Of a stretch of 64,000 bases of DNA, positions 1 to 11,395 are shown in pieces. The notes under the pieces are model-generated. The model ran no database searches and was not told the origin of the DNA. It was given only the letters and a program-made list of their open reading frames with translations. Position 1 is the first letter of the stretch. Every line of letters starts with the position of its first letter. This DNA is from Adiantum capillus-veneris (taxonomy: Eukaryota; Streptophyta; Polypodiopsida; Polypodiales; Pteridaceae). The stretch spans positions 88,183,340 through 88,247,339 of the forward strand of contig CM043971.1 of NCBI GenBank assembly GCA_014529385.2, in the 5' to 3' direction. The position numbers were made by a program, and so were the translations under genes.

Positions 1-370
1 GGGCTGCCTTTCGTACAGATTCTCCATCTTTCTGTTTGAATTTATGGATTTGTGAGACGGTATTATGAGCTATTCCCCTTTGTGAGAATTCCTCGATAAA
101 CTCGTCAAACACTTCCTCCATAGACTCAAAGTCTCTACGCTCTACAGAGTCAAACCAAGTGGCAGCATCATCCTCTAGGGTTAGTCCAAACCCTGCAAAT
201 TGGGTAGGAAAATCTAACACCTCTTCGGCTCTAATTACATGCACAAAGGCTGCTACATGATCTCTTGGGTCTTTGCTTCAGGTGTATTTCTTGTTTACCC
301 ATTTTTGCCCTTGAGAAGGACTAATTCTCCGATGATCTACAAACCTCATCATTGGATCTCCCCGTCCTAA
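1..370 (-). pseudogene. gag: gag capsid domain of element A, partial, with in-frame stop
   Basis: This continues the upstream 410-residue frame without a shift after a TGA at 371-373. A second in-frame TGA lies at 278-280. The translated part matches the Retrotrans_gag pattern seen in plant gypsy elements: LEDDAATWFDSV, then a segment rich in F and E (VFDEFIEEFSQRG), then HKFKQKDGESVRKAA at the window edge. The domain builds the virus-like particle shell. It is cut by the window edge, so its C-terminal part and any zinc knuckle are unseen. Confidence 0.72.
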
Positions 371-1603
371 TCAATAAACCTCCTCAGGTATTTTGTAATA
401 GGCTGGTTCCTCTCCCAATGGTTCTCCTAAGCCATAATTTCTAACGGTTCTCACTGGAGGTGGTTCTTCTCTTCGAACTCGCTCTACGGGTGGTCCTCTA
501 GGCTCTGTTGACCCTTGAGTCTTTGGCTTACTCTCTACCTGATACCTTGAATAGAGTGGTGGTTCTTGCAAATCCCTTAGTCCTCGTGCGGCTTGATAAC
601 CATCTCGGTTTCGGTCTGGTTCCATTGTTGCACTCTGTCGAAGCCATGCCTGCAATGATGACTGGTTTGCCGGTTGGTCTTGGCTGTTGAATGCTTGTGG
701 TCGGGTGGAATGTGAGGTAGTGTCATACTCATATGAAAAAGGATTCATTGACTTTCTTGGGGTGTAGGTGGCTCTTGGCACTTCCTCAGGGGCATATGCT
801 GATGCTCCTGGACCTGTTGCCCTCTCTACCTCCTCTGGGAGAATACGTTGGTATTCTCGCCCGTATCTATCAACAAAAACTATACCCTTCCCCGTAGCAG
901 TTTCATAAGAGAATAAGTAAAGAACGTTGTCTTTGCTTAATTCGTTCACGTATGGTTCTTTACTGCGAAAGTAAGAGACTATACCCTCACTCTCATGTTT
1001 GTAGATTCCCACGTTCTCGTTATAAGTTCGAACCATGGTTGTTTTCTTATCATACATAAAAATAGCTCTGGGCCGATCAATGTTTGGTGGCGGTTCTTGA
1101 GTTTCTGAAACCATTTTCCCTTTCGCCACGTTATCTCCATATGTGTTGTAATCTTCAAGGTTACTAACTATTAGATAGTGGTTCCCCTTTTCGTCTCGGA
1201 ATCTATCTCCATCATCATATACTCGTATTATCTCTAATCCCTGAGCTGGTCTCTCTTCGATACAAATGCACTTGCGTCCTTGATAGTCAGAATAGACTAG
1301 GGCTCCCCTCGAGTTTGTCCCCTCTAAGAAGATCACAGTGAGCTTGGAATCATTCAAAGGATTTTGGGAGGTGCTTCCTCCTCGCATAGGTCCATCATAG
1401 GTGAAACCTCTTGGCTGTTGACTACCCATCATGAAGAAAGATTTGTCTGACGAAGTGTCAGTATCACTACCTTCCTCAATAATTGGTGCTAGCGGATCTA
1501 GCCTTGCCTGAGTTACACTCTCTTCGGTGGACACTAAGCTACCTTGGTCACCTGCCACCTTCCGGTCTCTAACAATGTATCTTGTTGATCTTAAATTCAT
1601 CAA
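371..1603 (-). CDS. N-terminal gag-region ORF of element A, 410 aa
   Basis: The open frame begins MMNLRSTRYIVRDRK and ends at TGA 371-373, just before the capsid domain in the same frame. The N-terminal M-x-L-R-S start resembles element H (MHLRSG) and other plant gypsy gag starts. I recognise no enzyme domain. Residues about 85-250 look folded and contain regular hydrophobic and Tyr-rich segments; the last 150 residues are rich in Pro, Arg and Glu and are probably disordered. It may be an N-terminal gag extension expressed with or without readthrough of the TGA. It is not a host gene as far as I can see. Confidence 0.6.
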   Translation of the reverse strand: MMNLRSTRYIVRDRKVAGDQGSLVSTEESVTQARLDPLAPIIEEGSDTDTSSDKSFFMMGSQQPRGFTYDGPMRGGSTSQNPLNDSKLTVIFLEGTNSRGALVYSDYQGRKCICIEERPAQGLEIIRVYDDGDRFRDEKGNHYLIVSNLEDYNTYGDNVAKGKMVSETQEPPPNIDRPRAIFMYDKKTTMVRTYNENVGIYKHESEGIVSYFRSKEPYVNELSKDNVLYLFSYETATGKGIVFVDRYGREYQRILPEEVERATGPGASAYAPEEVPRATYTPRKSMNPFSYEYDTTSHSTRPQAFNSQDQPANQSSLQAWLRQSATMEPDRNRDGYQAARGLRDLQEPPLYSRYQVESKPKTQGSTEPRGPPVERVRREEPPPVRTVRNYGLGEPLGEEPAYYKIPEEVY

Positions 1604-2023
1604 ACTTATGAATGCAATTTATCACAAATCCAACCACTCACCTGGAAAAGGGTCAGTTTCTGCATCACTTCGTGCTTTGTTGCTGAATATACCTATACAC
1701 AAGCGTTTTAATTTCGGAAATCGAGTCAAAGCATTTATCTGCTAGAGGTTATTTTAGTAATGATTGGTATAACTGGAGAGTTAATCTCAACCACTACTAT
1801 ATTTTATACACTGCTGATGTTCTGGATTAGGTCTACTAATCTGAAACTGTACTACCCTCAGATGTTGGTCAATTTACGCGAAAAAAGTCTGAATTCAGTC
1901 TTTGCTTCATCAAATGGGCAAACAAGGTTCAAATTCACTTCTGAAAGAAGTTCTGAAACCCTCAAGCCAAATAGAATCTCACTGTCTATGGCATGTCAAA
2001 TTTTCTTTGCAGTATGCCTTAAT

Positions 2024-2047
2024 AGACATCCTACACGTAGTATGTCT
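2024..2047. repeat. Leader palindrome, copy 1 (diverged)
   Basis: Same 24-base layout as the perfect copies, but with two substitutions: the centre reads ACACGT instead of ACGCGT, and the right half has TATG instead of GATG. Flanking DNA is unlike that of the other copies. Confidence 0.7.
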
Positions 2048-2300
2048 CCTGCTGTGTTTTGCTTGGATTTTTGCACTGTGGTTTCCCCTTGTTGTGCTGA
2101 GCCTACAGTTGCTTTTACTTTTTTGGTTTGGACACCTATTAGCTGGTCAATGAGTCAGAAATCTGTTCCGACAGTCTGTTGCTGATATTGATCAGTCTAA
2201 TCAACTCCAATTTGAACCAAAATTGATTAGGAGGCTTGCCTTAGGCTATACAACACCTGGCTATGCTCACTATCAAAGTCTGGCTTCAATGTCTTGCTTT

Positions 2301-2324
2301 AGACATCCTACGCGTAGGATGTCT
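2301..2324. repeat. Leader palindrome, copy 2 (perfect 24 bp)
   Basis: The half-site AGACATCCTACG is followed directly by its reverse complement, giving a perfect dyad centred on an ACGCGT core. It is followed by TTTT. Confidence 0.9.
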
Positions 2325-2427
2325 TTTTCATAATAATGGCTTCAAACTCAAAGCTCAGGCTCCCCTTGAGTTGCTGATCACTTTGGTATACTCAAAATTT
2401 GGTTTGGAGTCCAAAATCACTCAGAAA

Positions 2428-2447
2428 ACATCCTACGCGTAGGATGT
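2428..2447. repeat. Leader palindrome, copy 3 (perfect 20 bp)
   Basis: Same core as copy 2. Symmetry is perfect over 20 bases (ACATCCTACG and its complement); the outer AG on the left is replaced by AA. It is also followed by CTTTTT, like copy 2. Confidence 0.88.
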
Positions 2448-2868
2448 CTTTTTGGTCTGTTTGACCCCAGACTTGTCCCACAGCTTCCCTTTGATGTCAG
2501 TAACCCAATGGTATGCTTAGATTTTGGTTTGGATGTCAAAAGTCCCAAATTTCAGCTGTTCTTGCCTTTTCCAGTCAAAAGTGCTAAAGTCCGCTTTGAA
2601 TCCAATTTTCTCACCCAAATGAGGTGAAACCCCTTTCAGTCACTCTATATATCATGCAAGACATGCTCATGCAGCCATCTTATGGTTTTGGTCTCAAAAT
2701 AATGTTTTGGCACTATTTGGATAGGATGTATGGCAATTTCAGTCTATCTGGCCTTATCCTGTCAAGATATGGCCAAATTTCCACTTTCCAGTTGAAATTG
2801 GGGTAAACCCTACCTTGTGAACACACTGGTCAACTCAAAATCCCAAAATTCCTCCTAGATTAGCATGT

Positions 2869-2892
2869 AGACATCCTACGCGTAGGATGTCT
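2869..2892. repeat. Leader palindrome, copy 4 (perfect 24 bp)
   Basis: Identical to copy 2 over all 24 bases (half-site AGACATCCTACG). It is followed by CCTGGC, similar to the CCTGCT after copy 1. Confidence 0.9.
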
Positions 2893-3422
2893 CCTGGCTT
2901 GAAATTAATTTTTTTCCTGACAGAAATGCTTCTGATGCTCTGTAGATCTATTAGAAACACTCACATTAACTTTTGGACTTCAATTAGGCTTTCAAATACA
3001 CCTTTGCATCTTTTTGCGTCTTTTACAAACTTGTAATGACTTTACTAAGCAAGTGTACATGCATGAAATGCTCTAGATCCTGAATCATGATGTCCTACTT
3101 ACTCTACTCCTACTTATCATGTGAAATGGTGATAATGTTGTTTTTGGTTGCTTTTTGGCCTCTCTGGACTCTCAAGATCTCCTCTCACCGCTTCTACCAC
3201 TCCAACTCCTACTCTAGAACTCGACTACTACCTAAAACTACCTTGGTCTACCTAATCTACCTAAGTCGAAGGATCTAGGCCAGGCACACGCTTCCTAGAC
3301 TCCCTCTAAGACCTAGAGAGTCTTCCACCCTCTGATCCTATCTAAATGTAAAACAAGACTCTTGGCAAGACAAAAATCCCGATCCTCAAGGATTAGTCTT
3401 GGTCACCTACCTAAGGTTTTCG

Positions 3423-3439
3423 TCCCCGGCAGTGGCGCC
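3423..3439 (-). promoter_or_regulatory. Primer binding site of element A (tRNA-Asp type)
   Basis: On the minus strand this reads GGCGCCACTGCCGGGGA, 15 of 17 bases identical to the site of element H (GGCGCCGTTGCCGGGGA). It lies two bases inside the LTR edge, the expected place for a minus-strand DNA primer site. Confidence 0.8.
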
Positions 3440-3441
3440 TA

Positions 3442-4387
3442 TGTTGGACGTATACGTCGCGACGGACATCAACACAGCGAGAACTCACCTAACATGTAAT
3501 GTCAGCTAAGGACGAAGCTCGACCCGCAGGAGCGTGGAAGCAAGCATAAGGTGTCAACCTACACTCGACCGACTCCTAACTAATTTCTACAGAGGTCTCT
3601 ACCAATTGTATAAGTCACAGCCTTCAAGAGTGCATAAGAGGAAACTTCCTACAACGCTTTCTAGAGCCAAACACCCATCAAACAATCTCGAAACACCATA
3701 GAACTTGAAGGAGACCCTACTAATACGTATAAGTCACTCTCCCTAAGGTCTATGAACCAAAATCCCAACCCAAAAGACCCGGTGCAGAAACACGTCGGAT
3801 GTCTAGCCGAAATCTGCAGGTGTTCGTTTTCAAAATCTAAAGTGCTTAATGTGTAGTTCTACTCAATGTGAACGCGTGGATATGATGTAATGCAAAATCG
3901 GACAATGTATGCTCACCCAAACACCCGATGAAGCTCGTAGAAGGAGCTTGCAAAACCGGCGGACCGTACGCGCGCAATGTAGGTATTGGCACGTAGCTCT
4001 CATCGGGGGCAACACGCTGCACTTCTTCGCACCCGATTCCGGACCACCAGAGCACACGTAGCGTCAAGATGAAGCTCACACTCTCTCCCTCTCTCTCGTA
4101 CACAGTACGCTCACTCACAGACTTCAAAACTTGTTTTTAAAATGACAAAAGGTCCTTTCATTAAGGTCAAAAAGTGGTATATATACCTTACAATTTCTCA
4201 AACCCTAAAGTTCCAAAATCAACCATCTACTCAATCTAACTATCAAAACTGGGATACAATTTGGAAACTTCTGTAAGTCCCAATAATTATAAGGTGAAAA
4301 ATCAGGTTTTCCTCAATGAATGAATAAGTACAAAAATAATAATCCTCCGAATAGTTAGATGCCGTGGGGTTTGTCCAGCTTCTAACA
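3442..4387 (-). repeat. 5' LTR of element A, 946 bp
   Basis: On the minus strand it starts TGTTAGAAGC and ends CGTCCAACA, giving canonical TG..CA ends with short inverted repeats. The primer site follows two bases later. A TATA box lies inside. The right end abuts gypsy integrase sequence of another element. The partner LTR is outside the window, so the edges rest on termini and context rather than on a repeat pair. Confidence 0.75.
4178..4185 (-). promoter_or_regulatory. TATA box in LTR A
   Basis: TATATATA within the palindrome GGTATATATACC, about 205 bases from the LTR 5' end. It would drive minus-strand transcription toward the leader and gag. Confidence 0.55.
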
Positions 4388-5447
4388 TTCTTATAGGTCA
4401 TGGCTGTACTCATTCAACAACTAAGATCTTTCCATGTACTTTAAGTAGAAAGGGACTTTTAGGATTTCCCTCTATGATCTCAAAAGGTGCTTTTCTCGTA
4501 GTAGTATGGACAATATTATTGTACGCATACTCTACAAGGGGTAAGTACTTCTTCTATTGTGAGTGTTGATCTACTTCTGTAATATAAGTCTTTAGTAGAT
4601 CGAGTATTGTAAGATTGGCTATCTCACTTTGGCCATTCGTTTGTGGGCGATAGGCCGAAGAGAAATTCAATCTTGTACCTAGATTTTCAAAGAGACCTTT
4701 CCAAAAATTACTGGTCATTCTAGATCTATATCTGACACGATGGATGTTGGTAATCTGAGATATGAAGAGGGTTGCCATTTGGGGGTCTTAATAGTCTTTT
4801 TGACAAGAGTAAAGTGTGCTTGCTTACTAAACATGTCGATGACTATTGTCCATATTCCTGTATTTCCATGGATAGACTTGGGTAATCCAAAGATAAAATC
4901 CATGGATGTACTCTCCCACGATGAATTAGGGATTGGCAATGGCTGGAGTAATCCAGGTTTCTTTTCTCTATCATACTTAGTCTTTTGGCATACCACACAT
5001 TTTGAAACATACTCTTGTATGTCCACTTTCATGGTAGGCCAATATAAGTATGTCTCTACTCCTCAAAGAGTAGCTTGAATGTCTCTATGCCCGCATAGGA
5101 AGGAGCATAGGATTCATACATGGCTTTCTCACAAAGGGAGTGGGTAACACATAGCCTATTGACATAAAGAAGATAACCATCCTACAAGGTGAGTGGTTCC
5201 TCTTTCTTTTTCAAAGCAAGAGCTGACATTACATCGTTAAAGTCAGGTCAGTAGCATACTCATCTATCATAGAAGATAGATCGTTGTGAGTCGCTATAGA
5301 CACCGCATTAACTTTTGGTCATCGTGAAAGTGCATCGGCCACTTGATTGTGCTTACCAGCAATGTGAGCAATATGAAAATAAAATTGCAAAAGAAAATTT
5401 GCCCACCTCATTTGTTTGTCGAAAAGCTTGGTTTGCATTGATAGCCG
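4388..5447 (-). pseudogene. pol: Ty3/gypsy pol remnant B: RNase H end to integrase
   Basis: Minus-strand reading from about 5447 gives the RNase H tail (MRWANFLLQFYFHIAHIAGK, then HNQVADALSR). After a degraded stretch comes the integrase zinc region (CVVCQKTK), the catalytic core start (SMDFIFGLPKS) and the downstream core (AYRPQTNGQSEIAN). The last recognisable part is VEYAYNNIVHTTTRKAPFEI near 4450. Several stops and at least one frameshift near 4740 break it. The remnant stops at 4387/4388, where LTR A was inserted, so its C-terminal part should lie beyond A's left end. Confidence 0.85.
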
Positions 5448-7149
5448 TTTTTCGGCTCTTTGTAATTGCCACAGTGAGTTACCTCACCCTACCAAAATCA
5501 CCCAAACACTGTGGCTATCCCTACCATTTCACTGTACATAGGCGTGCGTGAGTCACGGGACTTTTCCCATATCTTCTTAAAAAACCCTCAATTAGCTAGT
5601 CATTGGGCTAGTTGAGCCAAAAAAATAAAAATAAAATAAAAAATAAAAGTATATTATGGCCCATGCGTATGTAAATATTTCTTTGTATATAGGGCCTAAA
5701 TAAAAGATTTTTTCATAATTATTTTGGTATTTATTTAAATATTTCTACCTAGGTGTGTGTTATTTATGCTCTGTACATTGCCTCACCATTACCACAATTT
5801 TTCTTACCATTTTTCATACTCTTTATTCCATATAGAAATATTTTCATGTAAGCTTCTCTTATATTTGGTGTAACTCCACCCCAACAAAATCCCAAAAAAA
5901 CTAGTTTTATTTATATGTATATTTTTTCACTATTGTGATTTTTCCCTTCCTACATCTATTTTGTTTTTTTTTCTAAAAAATTAGAACACCAAAAATATTT
6001 ATCTTTTTATGGTAGCCTCATAATGAGAGAGATTACTTTTGACCCCTTTATATTTTTTCCACTTATATTATTTATATTTGACATGTACATATTTTTTAGA
6101 CCCCTCAATATTTGATTTTCTTAGTTGTACTATTCACTTATATCATGATCTCAACAATATCTTCAATTATAGACCTACCAAATAAGGTCAAGGGTAGGTG
6201 GCATGCATACATGCACTATGGAGGGCTCACTCTTGGAGGTATTCAAAAGAATCATCCAAAGAAGGACCCCACAAGGACCTTGTGCAGTGGAAAAAAACGA
6301 TCGGTTTTGTTGAATTTTTAAAGTTCACTTGCTCTCCGAATCTGAAAAGGTGATACAAACAAAAGTTGTAGCTCGTGGGCTGAACTTTTGCATCAAATTT
6401 TTTCATATTTTTTTGAGCTACGAGCTGTGAGCTACGATTTTATTAGTGGACCCCAGTTTTCCCATACTATGCAGCCACACTCTCTCTTCCACTTTATCAT
6501 TTTCCTCTTTCACACACACTTCTCCACTCATCATCCCCACCTCTCTCACCACGCCTCTCTGCACCCTACTCACCTTCTCCTCAACCTTGAAGAATAAGAG
6601 AAACCATGGTGAACTCATACCTCCCACACACAATTCCATTCCAAAATTGACCACCTAGTCTCATTTTTCCTCCTCCAAATTACCCATATCTATCAAAAAA
6701 ACCACAAAATTCAGCCTCTTCTCTTAAAAGACAGCATCATGGTGGTTGATTACTCAGCTTCAATTACCTTGTCTCTCAAGGAAGGTCAAGAGTGGAGAAA
6801 AAATGTACCGTCAAAGCTAGTGGACCGTCAACAAGCGTCAAAATTGGCCCTACTCAAGACACTTGGAGCATCAACCTTGTAAGAAATCCACCTTTTCTTA
6901 CCTCTTAAGAGTTTTTCTTCCTTATTTGTATCCTACATGGATACTCCCATTGTAAATATCCAATTCCATTTGTAAATTAATACTAACTCTACTAACACTA
7001 ACCCACTATGAAAAGTCCTATCACCTCCATTTCTCTCCTCTCTCTTTCCCCACCAACTTCTTGATAATTCCAAGCAAAAGAAATTAGATAAATGGCTGAA
7101 AATCTAACCCAACCATGGTTAGAGGAGTAACCCTAGCCTTCAAAATTGC

Positions 7150-7157
7150 TATAAAAG
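7150..7157 (+). promoter_or_regulatory. TATA-like box
   Basis: TATAAAAG in a GC-richer context followed by GAGGGTGTGGC. It could be a promoter of an unrecognised LTR or transcript. No downstream coding frame supports it. Confidence 0.3.
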
Positions 7158-7814
7158 GAGGGTGTGGCTAGCACAAAAGGGGGAGCCATAAGCAAGAGCA
7201 CTATGCTATAGCTTGAGAAGCCAAGCTCAACCTCTCTAGAAGGAGCTCTTGAGTGGAAGCTCATTGTCTTATGCATGTGCATGTGTTGTAATAGGGGATT
7301 AGCAAGGGAACTCTATGCCATTGTAAGAGAGAGAGTGATCATTCAATTGAGAGTAGGAAATCTATCATTTCTCCTACTAGTGTAAGCCCAACAATTGCTA
7401 AATCAAGGAGGGTGGATTTGGAATAAGCTTGGATACTTTGTCTCCCTTCCAACGTGAAGTAATGGACAACAATGATGCGTAAGTGTCTTGGTGTTTTTTG
7501 TTAAGTTCTTGATAGCTTGTGTCTGGTGTTGTCATCAATCTAGCCATAAATCCCACATACTGTAAGAGGGCGACAGGGTGGAGAGGACTCCCCTGGCCTT
7601 AAGACAGTGATTGGGGTGGCTTTTCTTGTGATGTGTTGTGGTGAAATTTACGCAAGCTATGTTGAACAAATACTAATCTCACTTTGATTTGTCATGACAG
7701 ATTTGTAAGAAGGTATTAATGCAACAAGCACCCCCTCCCCCTTTCTCTCTCTTTCTTAAATATATAGTTGTGTTTGCTTGATCATTGCCGATACGTTTCA
7801 AAGCAGCCCGAGCA

Positions 7815-7817
<3 letters not shown>

Positions 7818-7846
<29 letters not shown>
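7818..7846. repeat. (CT)n microsatellite
   Basis: Perfect TC dinucleotide run of 29 bases. ORFs of alternating Leu-Ser or Arg-Glu over it are artefacts. Confidence 0.9.
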
Positions 7847-7848
<2 letters not shown>

Positions 7849-8029
7849 ACGTCCTAGTTCGCATCCAAAACTAGGTGGTGCCCCAAATTTGTGTAGGGTT
7901 AGGTTGCGGGTTTGTGTGTGTTTGTTGTTTTTTCCAACCCCAACCCAATTGAGCAGCATGGGAGCCTAGAAGAGTGCTTGGAGGCCACTCTTCTTGTTGC
8001 CCGCCCCAGACCGCCTCAGCATCATGAAG

Positions 8030-9112
8030 TACTTGAGACTTTGGTGTTCTGTTTGTAAAATGAATGGAGTCCCCAATAAATAGTGCTTCCATGTGTCTAA
8101 AGCATGTAGAACAACTAAAAGCTCTTCCTCATAAATTCCCAAGACCCGTTTATCCGTATTGAGCCTTTGGCTCTCATATGCTATGGCATGCTTTTCTTAA
8201 AGCAAGACTGCTCCAAGGCAATCACCACAAGCATCATTGGACCTCAAATGGCTTTGAGAGATTCGTAAACATGAGGACTGGTTGAGAGGTAAGCTTCTCT
8301 TTGAGCTTGTCAAAAGCATTTTGCTCCTTAGCAGTCCATGAATACTTAATGTTCTTCTTTGTTAAGTCATGTAATGGTCTTGCTATTTGAGAAAATTTTG
8401 CTATGAAGCGTCTATAGTATGCACACATACCAATAAAGCTTCTTAGCTCATGTAGATTCCTTGGATTAGGCCATGCTTTTATTATATCTAACTTTGATGG
8501 ATCCATACGGATACCATCTTGAGAGATAATATGACCTAAGTATTGAATCTCTTGAAGGACAAATTTGCTTTCTTTTGGTTGAGAAAAAGCTTGTTCTTCC
8601 TCAATGCTTGAAAAATTACTTGGAGATGTTGCTTGTGTTCCTCCAAGGACTTGGAGTAGATTATGATATCATCAAGAACACTCTAGTGCACTTGCAGTAG
8701 GGTCTAAATATTTATATTCTCTCTAACAAATGATTGAATGTGGCTGGTGCATTGGTCGAGCCAAAAGGCATGACTAGATATTCATAAAGACCAAATGTTG
8801 TACGAAACGCGATCTTTAGAATATCTTCACCCACTATCCTTGTTTAATGATAACCACTTTTAAGGTCAATCCTACTGAAGTAGGTAGAGCCTTGTAGCTT
8901 ATCAAACAGATCTTCTACTCGAGGAAGGAGAAATCTGTTTTTGATAGTGATATGGTTTAGTGCTCGATAGTCCACACACATACGGTATGTACCATCTTTC
9001 TTTCGCACTAAAAGGACTAGTGACCAAAGGGAGAGGAGCTAAGCCTCACCATACCTTTGTCTACCAATTCTTGTACTTGCCTCATGATCTCCTCTTGTTG
9101 AGCTTGGGAAAC
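8030..9112 (-). pseudogene. pol: Element C reverse transcriptase and RNase H, broken
   Basis: The clearest open part is 8234-8506, which carries the end of RT and the start of RNase H (SFIGMCAYYRRFIAKFSQIA, then WTAKEQNAFDKLKE). Below it, in another frame, is an RNase H segment (YEEELLVVLHALDTWKHYLL, then EHQSLKYFM). Above it, 8507-9112 holds the RT palm in pieces across frames. Homology stops near 8030. The RT YxDD region is too degraded to read confidently. Multiple frameshifts make it non-functional. Confidence 0.8.
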
Positions 9113-9840
9113 TCAATAAGGAGGCTTGTTAGGCAGTGAGCTTCTTGGTAGGAGCTCAATTCGATGGTCATCATCCCCTCGTTTTGGAGGTAACTCCATA
9201 GGGATATCATCGATAAAAACATCTCGGAACCCATTTAGAAAAGTAGACAAGTCTAACTCTTCTTGATTCCTACCATTTTCATTTGATAAATCATTAGCAT
9301 CATTAGTGGATTCTTTGACAAAAATCATGTACGCAGAATCCGAGCTTTTCATTGACTTATCAAAAGCCGGTGAATGTACAAGTGGTATAGTACGATAAGA
9401 CTCATTAGCATCTATATACATGCTCTTTCCCTTGTAGGTGAAGTAGATTCTCCTTTCAGGGAACTTCATGTTGGCAGCCATGCGGTTGAATTATGGTGTC
9501 CCTAGGATAGCATCCTCATGTTAGAGAGAAGAGATGAAAAATTCTTCTTTGTCGATGTAGCTTGGACATGAAGCCTCAACTTCCCAATCAAGGGAGTAAC
9601 GAAGGCTTGCTGTCCCTTGAAAGCTGTGTCAGCAGTTACAATATCTCCCATCTCAAAGCTTGAATGCCGAACTTGGTGTCCAACTCCATTGCAATGAAGT
9701 TGTGAGTAGAGCCAGGGTCAAACAAGATGAAGGCATCATGTTTATTTACCATTCCCCAAGCCTAGGAGAGAGGTGATTCTTTGCTATGAGCATCCTCTTT
9801 TGGAGCTTTGATGATGGAAGCTCTAGGAGTCTCACGCGAG
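9113..9840 (-). pseudogene. pol: Element C protease and protease-RT linker
   Basis: The 122-residue open frame at 9113-9481 ends in the typical stretch before gypsy RT: FRDVFIDDIPMELPPKRGDD then HRIELLPRSSLPNKPPY. Upstream, around 9670-9770, an aspartic protease active-site region reads FDPGSTHNFIAMEL. Plant gypsy proteases usually have DSGSTHNFI, so the Ser of the D-S/T-G triad is Pro here. Stops between the two parts show decay. The enzyme would process gag-pol. Confidence 0.75.
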
Positions 9841-11186
9841 CATTTCTCTTGGGGCAAGAACAATAGCCATGTCCTTGCTCCCCACACGTAATACACTTAT
9901 GGTCCTTGCGAAAAGCTTCAAGCTCTTTAGGAGAGAGTTTTTTTTAACCTTTGTAAACTCCCTTCTCCTTGGACTGATTGTTATTGTTCTTTATTTTGGA
10001 ATTGCCTTGAGAAGAATTTCGGGCCTTGGTTTTCCCCTTTGCATCACTTTTGTCTTTGTTTTCCATGGGCTTGACATTGCATCTAGCCCCTTGTTAAAAA
10101 TTGATGCGGGAAACAACCATGGTGTGGTGGATTACTTCGGTGATAGAACCAAGCCGTTGGGATTTGACATACTCGACCATTTCTTCATGTAATTATCCCG
10201 CACAAAATTGTTGCTTTTTCTCAGCAAAGTCTATCTTTGGAAGACAGTAGCCTTGAGATATAAATCCCAAAACTTGTCCACATATTTGGGAATAGACTCA
10301 TGGGAGAGAAGCTTCAAACTGTGCCATTCCGTAAGTACTTTGTCCTTTGCATCGCTTGCAAGGAATTGCTTCTTCATGATGGAAACTCGTAGAGTTTTCC
10401 ATGTGTTTGGGGCTTTGCCGTTGCCTCGAAGGCTAGCCCACAATTGTTGAGCTGATTTTTGGAAGTGCATAGCTACATGGCATAGCTTGGAGGACTCCGT
10501 GAAGCCCTCATCTCCAAATGCCGCATCAAATTGCTGGATGAAGGCCAATCCTTTATCGGTGGCACCAAAGGTGCCATCATAGGTGAGAAAAGAGATACTC
10601 TTTTCACCCTCTTTGAACTTCTTGAGCTTTTGTGACCTTTTCCATGCAGGAAGGGTATGATTTGCGATGTCCTCCCCTCTTGTATTTTCTAGGAGAATAG
10701 CCATAGCTTTCATCAGAAGAGGAGGAAGGTGAAGAAGAAGGAGAAGAGGGTGACCTCTTTCTTGACCTTTTATTCCTTTGTTTCCTCTCTTCCCTTTTGG
10801 AACGATGAGGAGAAGGACTGTGTGTGGATCGTTTCCTCATGGGAGGAGTTGGCAATTGCCTAGACCGCCGTCTTTGTGGGCTAGATCTTCAGAGGGACTT
10901 AGGGATTCATTACTTTCTTGTTCTTTGGATTCCTCCTCTCGTCTGGGAGAGAGTCTTATTTTGGGGGTCTCATAAAGAGGCCCCCTAGGCTCTCTCTCTC
11001 TCTAGTTGGAGAGGAAGGGAAATCCCATAAGCACGAAGTTGTTGATGAGTAACTTCGGCTTACAAAGCAGGGTTGCCCATAGCTTGCTGCAGCCTAGTAA
11101 CAAGATAATTGACAAACATGGGGGCATCATCATTAGCACCTTCATGTGCAAAATCAAAGTTATCAATCTTCATTCTACTCTCTTGG
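9841..11186 (-). pseudogene. gag: Element C gag: N-terminal part, capsid, zinc knuckle
   Basis: From the D insertion point leftward the frame reads ESRMKIDNFDF and continues into a stop near 11050. Next is an Arg/Ser-rich segment (10604-10855), then in a shifted frame the capsid domain (10231-10713; FIQQFDAAFGDEGFTESSK, FQKSAQQLWASL, KVLTEWHSLKLLSH). A zinc knuckle follows near 9850-9895: CITCGEQGHGYCSC, a perfect CX2CX4HX4C. The first six codons of this gag lie at 14687-14704, on the other side of element D. Several stops and shifts break it. Confidence 0.78.
11182..11186 (+). repeat. Target site duplication of D, left
   Basis: CTTGG, identical to 14687-14691. Confidence 0.9.
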
Positions 11187-11393
11187 TGTTGGGATTCAGG
11201 CCAACTAGCCGGACATCCCACTTACTACTAACCCATCTACTAACTTAACCATGTATACACTTATTCTTTAATACAACAGAATAAGGAGCTGCAACCAGAA
11301 TAACGTTGCTGTGCGCTCCACCCAAAGCAGGCCTCTCTCTCTCTCTCTGTGCTCTCGCACTTGCACTCGCACACGCTTCCTGCGGCACCTTCA
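11187..11393 (+). repeat. 5' LTR of copia D, 207 bp
   Basis: Starts TGTTGGGATTCAGGCC and ends CACCTTCA. Nearly identical to the 3' LTR except for a much shorter CT run (16 against about 79 bases) and a few substitutions and small indels. Confidence 0.93.
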
Positions 11394-11395
11394 AC

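Larger units (their letters stand above)
1604..3422 (-). other. Untranslated leader of element A
   Basis: About 1.8 kb lies between the primer binding site and the gag start. The short ORFs here lack recognisable domains. Its most striking content is four copies of a palindrome of up to 24 bp, listed separately. Long leaders are known in Tat-lineage gypsy elements and may act in packaging or translation; that role is inferred. Confidence 0.55.
1..4387 (-). mobile_element. Ty3/gypsy element A (Tat/Athila-like), 5' part
   Basis: Reading leftward on the minus strand there are, in order, an LTR (3442-4387), a primer binding site, a leader of about 1.8 kb, and a gag frame that runs off the window at position 1. 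The tRNA-Asp-type primer site and the long N-terminal extension before the capsid domain are typical of plant Tat/Athila gypsy elements. Protease, RT, integrase and the 3' LTR must lie outside the window. The outer LTR edge abuts a different gypsy pol remnant, so A is the younger insertion. Confidence 0.8.
5448..8029. other. Unassigned AT-rich and low-complexity stretch
   Basis: No protein family is recognisable. About 5580-6110 is very AT-rich with A and T runs. 6470-6600 is CT-rich. 7140-7640 contains a TATA-like element and resembles a promoter or LTR in base composition, but I see no LTR partner, primer site or TG..CA pair. A (CT)n tract lies at 7818-7846. Confidence 0.5.

Noticed and set aside
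2024-2892. Leader palindromes as a CRISPR-like array
   Set aside because: Only four copies, irregular spacing of about 127 to 441 bases, plant nuclear context and no cas genes.
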